From positions 1 to 8,979 of the forward strand of contig CALHPT010000315.1 in NCBI GenBank assembly GCA_938036405.1: a stretch of 8,979 nt of DNA, given 5' to 3'. Positions 7,031 through 8,979 of the stretch are shown here, piece after piece. Origin of the DNA: an uncultured Tannerella sp. (lineage in GTDB: Bacteria > Bacteroidota > Bacteroidia > Bacteroidales > Tannerellaceae). The position numbers and the translations under genes were made by a program. Below the pieces are notes generated by a model. That model did no database searches. It was given only the letters and a program-made list of their open reading frames with translations, and was not told where the DNA came from. Positions within the stretch are counted from its first letter, which is position 1, and each line of letters opens with the position of its first letter.

Positions 7031-7092
7031 GAGGATTGGGGGGATAAAAAAGTTGCGCCATCGGCGCGTGTTCATTGGGTTTCTCTGAGGGG

Positions 7093-7193
7093 TTTGCGCA
7101 GGCCGCGCAAGTCCCGCGGCATTTGCCGAGACATTTGCGCAGGCCGCGTAAGTCCCGCGGCATTTGCCGAGACGTTTGCGCAGGTCGCGCAAG
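7093..7193. repeat. 41-base tandem repeat, about 2.5 copies, between traG and traI
   Basis: Copy 1 is 7093-7133, copy 2 is 7134-7174, and copy 3 is a partial 7175-7193. Copies 1 and 2 differ at two of 41 positions; the 19 bases of copy 3 differ from copy 1 at one. Each unit begins TTTGCGCAGG. The unit holds an inverted repeat TTGCGC-5-GCGCAA (7094-7110 in copy 1, perfect again in copy 3, one changed base in copy 2). It also holds a second inverted repeat CGGCA-TT-TGCCG (7117-7128 in copy 1). It is noncoding as far as can be judged, as 41 is not a multiple of three. It sits in the only large gap in the traG to traQ part of the operon. Confidence 0.93.
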
Positions 7194-7244
7194 CAGTAAA
7201 ATCTTCGTCGGGGCATGCCTGTTCGTCGACAACGGTCGGCCGGC

Positions 7245-8979
7245 TTACGGATCGCCGCGCGCCAACCGACTAATGGCCTGTTCGATGTCTCCGCCGAGGC
7301 GATCGGCCAAGCGCATCACTTCGACCTTTTCCGTTTCCTCGGTCGTGTACGCGAGATACTCCTCGCGCGAGACCTCCGTGGCGTAGACGGCCGACTGCAT
7401 ACCGCCCAGGCCGATCCATACCTCCTTGTAACGCCGCTCGGGGTCGTTGTTCTGATTGATCGAGAGGATCTGGCTTTTCTCTTTCTCCGACAACCCGAGC
7501 AGCGCCTGTATGCCGTCGAACTTGGTCATGTACTTCCGCTGGTCGAGCAGGATCTTGCAGTCGGAGTTGTTGATGATCGACTCCTTGACGATGGGCGACG
7601 AGATGATGTCGTCGACCTCCTGCGTCACCACGATCGCCTCGCCGAAATACTTGCGGACGGTCTTGTAGAGGTACTTGATATAGTCTGCCATATTGGCCGA
7701 CGCAATCGCCTTCCACGCCTCTTCGATAAGGATCATCTTACGCACGCCTTTGAGCCTTCGCATCTTGTTGATGAAGGCCTCCATGATGATGATCGTCACC
7801 ACGGGAAAGAGGTCTTTGTTGTCCTTCACCGCGTCGATCTCGAAGACGATAAAGCGTTTGGAGAGCAGGTCGATGTTGCGATCGGAGTTGAGCAGGAAGT
7901 CGTAACGCCCTCCTACATAATACTGTTTGAGGGTCGTGAGTAGGTTATCGATGTTGAAGTCAGAGAGGGTGACGCGGATCTCCCGGCGGCCCATCTCCGG
8001 GCGATAGACATCGCGCAGGTACTCGTAAAACGTGTTGAAGCAGGGCGTGATTTTCCGGTTCGTTCGGATCGTTTCGATGTACGCATTGACGGCCGAACCT
8101 AACTCGCCCGCCTCTGTCTTTGTGACAGGTTCGTCGGCACTTTTCCACAGCGTAAGGAGCAGCGTGCAGATGCTTTCGCGCTTCTCCACGTCGAACACGT
8201 AGTCGTCGGTGTAGAAAGGGTTGAAGGAGATCGGCCGGGCGTCGGTGTACGTGAAATAGATGCCGTCCGCGCCCTTCGTCTTTCGGTTGATCAGGCCACA
8301 AAGCCCCTCGTAGGAGTTACCCGTATCGACGAGCAACACGTGCGCGCCTTGCTCGTAATACTGCCGCACCATGTGGTTCGTGAAGAATGACTTGCCGCTG
8401 CCCGAGGGCCCGAGGATGAACTTGTTGCGGTTCGTGATGATGCCTTTTTTCATCGGCAGATCGGAGATGTCGAGATGGATCGGGCGGCCGGAGAGGCGAT
8501 CGGCCATTTTGATACCGAAGGGGGAGAGCGAGTCACGGTAGTTCGTTTCGGCGGTAAAGAAGCAGAGCGCCGGATCGATGAAGGTGTAGAAGGATTCTTC
8601 GGCCGGGAAGTCGGCGGCGTTGCCGGGGATGCCCGCCCAGTAGAGTGTCGCCGCGTCGACCGTGTTGTGTCGCGGACGGCACTCCATAAGCGCGAGAGCA
8701 CTGCCGACGTCGTTCTTGATTTGGCGCAGCTCCTCCGCGTCGTCGCTCCACGCGAGGACGTTGAAGTGTGCACGGATAGAAGTCAGCCCCTGTGACCGCG
8801 CGAGGTTGAGATACTCCTGAATCCACGCCTCGTTGATCTGATTGCTCCGGGAATAGCGCGCCAGCGAGTGCATATTGCGCGCCTGTTTCTCGAAACGGTT
8901 CAGGTTCTCCTCGCTGTCCTCAATAAAGAGGTCGAGTAGGTCGGGAGCATTACTGCTCCCTCCCCCTCTAAGAACCGTA
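7245..8979 (-). CDS. traG: Conjugation system ATPase TraG (VirB4-like), 5' end cut by the right edge
   Basis: The C-terminal 577 residues of the AAA+ ATPase that energises the mating channel. Reading from the right edge there is no stop (visible start TVLRGGGSSNAPDLLDLF), and the ATG at 8873 is internal. Bacteroidales TraG proteins are usually a little over 800 residues, so roughly 250 are missing. The Walker A motif GPSGSGKS is encoded at 8411-8388, followed by HVLLVDTGNSYEGL. Walker B MILIEEAW is at 7736-7713, and the VTQEVDDI segment about 30 residues later is the conserved motif following Walker B in VirB4-type ATPases. All expected motifs are intact. The end RLARGDP precedes a TAA at 7247-7245. 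It is the most upstream gene visible in the operon. Confidence 0.96.
   Translation of the reverse strand, partial: TVLRGGGSSNAPDLLDLFIEDSEENLNRFEKQARNMHSLARYSRSNQINEAWIQEYLNLARSQGLTSIRAHFNVLAWSDDAEELRQIKNDVGSALALMECRPRHNTVDAATLYWAGIPGNAADFPAEESFYTFIDPALCFFTAETNYRDSLSPFGIKMADRLSGRPIHLDISDLPMKKGIITNRNKFILGPSGSGKSFFTNHMVRQYYEQGAHVLLVDTGNSYEGLCGLINRKTKGADGIYFTYTDARPISFNPFYTDDYVFDVEKRESICTLLLTLWKSADEPVTKTEAGELGSAVNAYIETIRTNRKITPCFNTFYEYLRDVYRPEMGRREIRVTLSDFNIDNLLTTLKQYYVGGRYDFLLNSDRNIDLLSKRFIVFEIDAVKDNKDLFPVVTIIIMEAFINKMRRLKGVRKMILIEEAWKAIASANMADYIKYLYKTVRKYFGEAIVVTQEVDDIISSPIVKESIINNSDCKILLDQRKYMTKFDGIQALLGLSEKEKSQILSINQNNDPERRYKEVWIGLGGMQSAVYATEVSREEYLAYTTEETEKVEVMRLADRLGGDIEQAISRLARGDP

Larger units (their letters stand above)
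484..8979 (-). mobile_element. Transfer module of a Bacteroidota integrative conjugative element (partial)
   Basis: Ten co-directional minus-strand genes follow the conserved order of CTnDOT-type conjugative transposons: traG, traI, traJ, traK, traL, traM, traN, traO, traQ, lysozyme. Spacing is short for most of the run (traI/traJ 6 bases, traK/traL 3, traL/traM 6, traN/traO overlapping, traO/traQ 13), so they are probably one transcript. The module is open on the right, where traE and traF would be expected upstream of traG. On the left it ends, or is interrupted, just after the lysozyme. No integrase, relaxase, origin of transfer or attachment site is visible here, so the element's limits and mobility cannot be judged from this window. 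Confidence 0.9.

Noticed and set aside
7093..7193. CRISPR array
   Set aside because: The units are contiguous with no unique spacers between them, so this is a tandem repeat.
7031..7216. Longer N-terminus for TraI starting at 7216
   Set aside because: It would translate the tandem repeat and place a signal peptide 62 residues inside the protein; the start at 7030 fits the family.
6326..7273. Long plus-strand open frame (315 codons) opposite traI
   Set aside because: It is antisense to well-recognised genes, rich in Val/Arg/Gly/His/Asp as typical for shadows, and shows no domain.
7215..7943. Plus-strand frame of 242 codons opposite traG
   Set aside because: It mirrors the traG codons; the composition is that of an antisense shadow.

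Overview
The window is most of the transfer (tra) operon of a Bacteroidota integrative conjugative element (CTnDOT-type conjugative transposon), all on the minus strand and read from right to left. The gene series traG, traI, traJ, traK, traL, traM, traN, traO, traQ and a lysozyme is specific to Bacteroidales. The weak ribosome binding sites, mostly short gaps and characteristic protein sequences agree with that. The tra genes look GC-rich (my impression, about 55%), which suggests a GC-rich Bacteroidales host or donor. I cannot name a species.

Layout from right to left: the 3' part of traG, the conjugation ATPase, runs off the right edge at 8979 and ends at 7245. A 214-base gap follows and holds a 41-base tandem repeat with about 2.5 copies (7093-7193). 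Next come traI (7030-6401), traJ (6394-5363), traK (5320-4697), traL (4693-4427), traM (4420-3203), traN (3177-2230), traO (2239-1661) and traQ (1647-1138). A 132-base gap with two hairpins separates traQ from a signal-peptide-bearing GH24-like lysozyme (1005-484). The left 480 bases are visibly AT-richer. They hold a gene open to the left edge (284-1, minus strand) whose protein looks like the Panacea/SocA (DUF4065) family, which includes antitoxins.

How the genes work together: TraG powers the type IV secretion apparatus. TraJ is the polytopic inner-membrane component (VirB6-like). TraK, TraL and TraM are bitopic inner-membrane components, with TraM VirB10-like. TraI is an exported protein. 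TraN (VirB9-like), TraO and the lipoprotein TraQ belong to the periplasmic and outer-membrane side. The lysozyme probably opens the peptidoglycan for the channel.

The transfer machinery itself is a known type. The points worth a second look are the apparent absence of traH (usual between traG and traI) and traP (usual between traO and traQ), the tandem repeat in place of traH, the hairpins before the lysozyme, and the unrelated-looking AT-rich gene next to the end of the operon.
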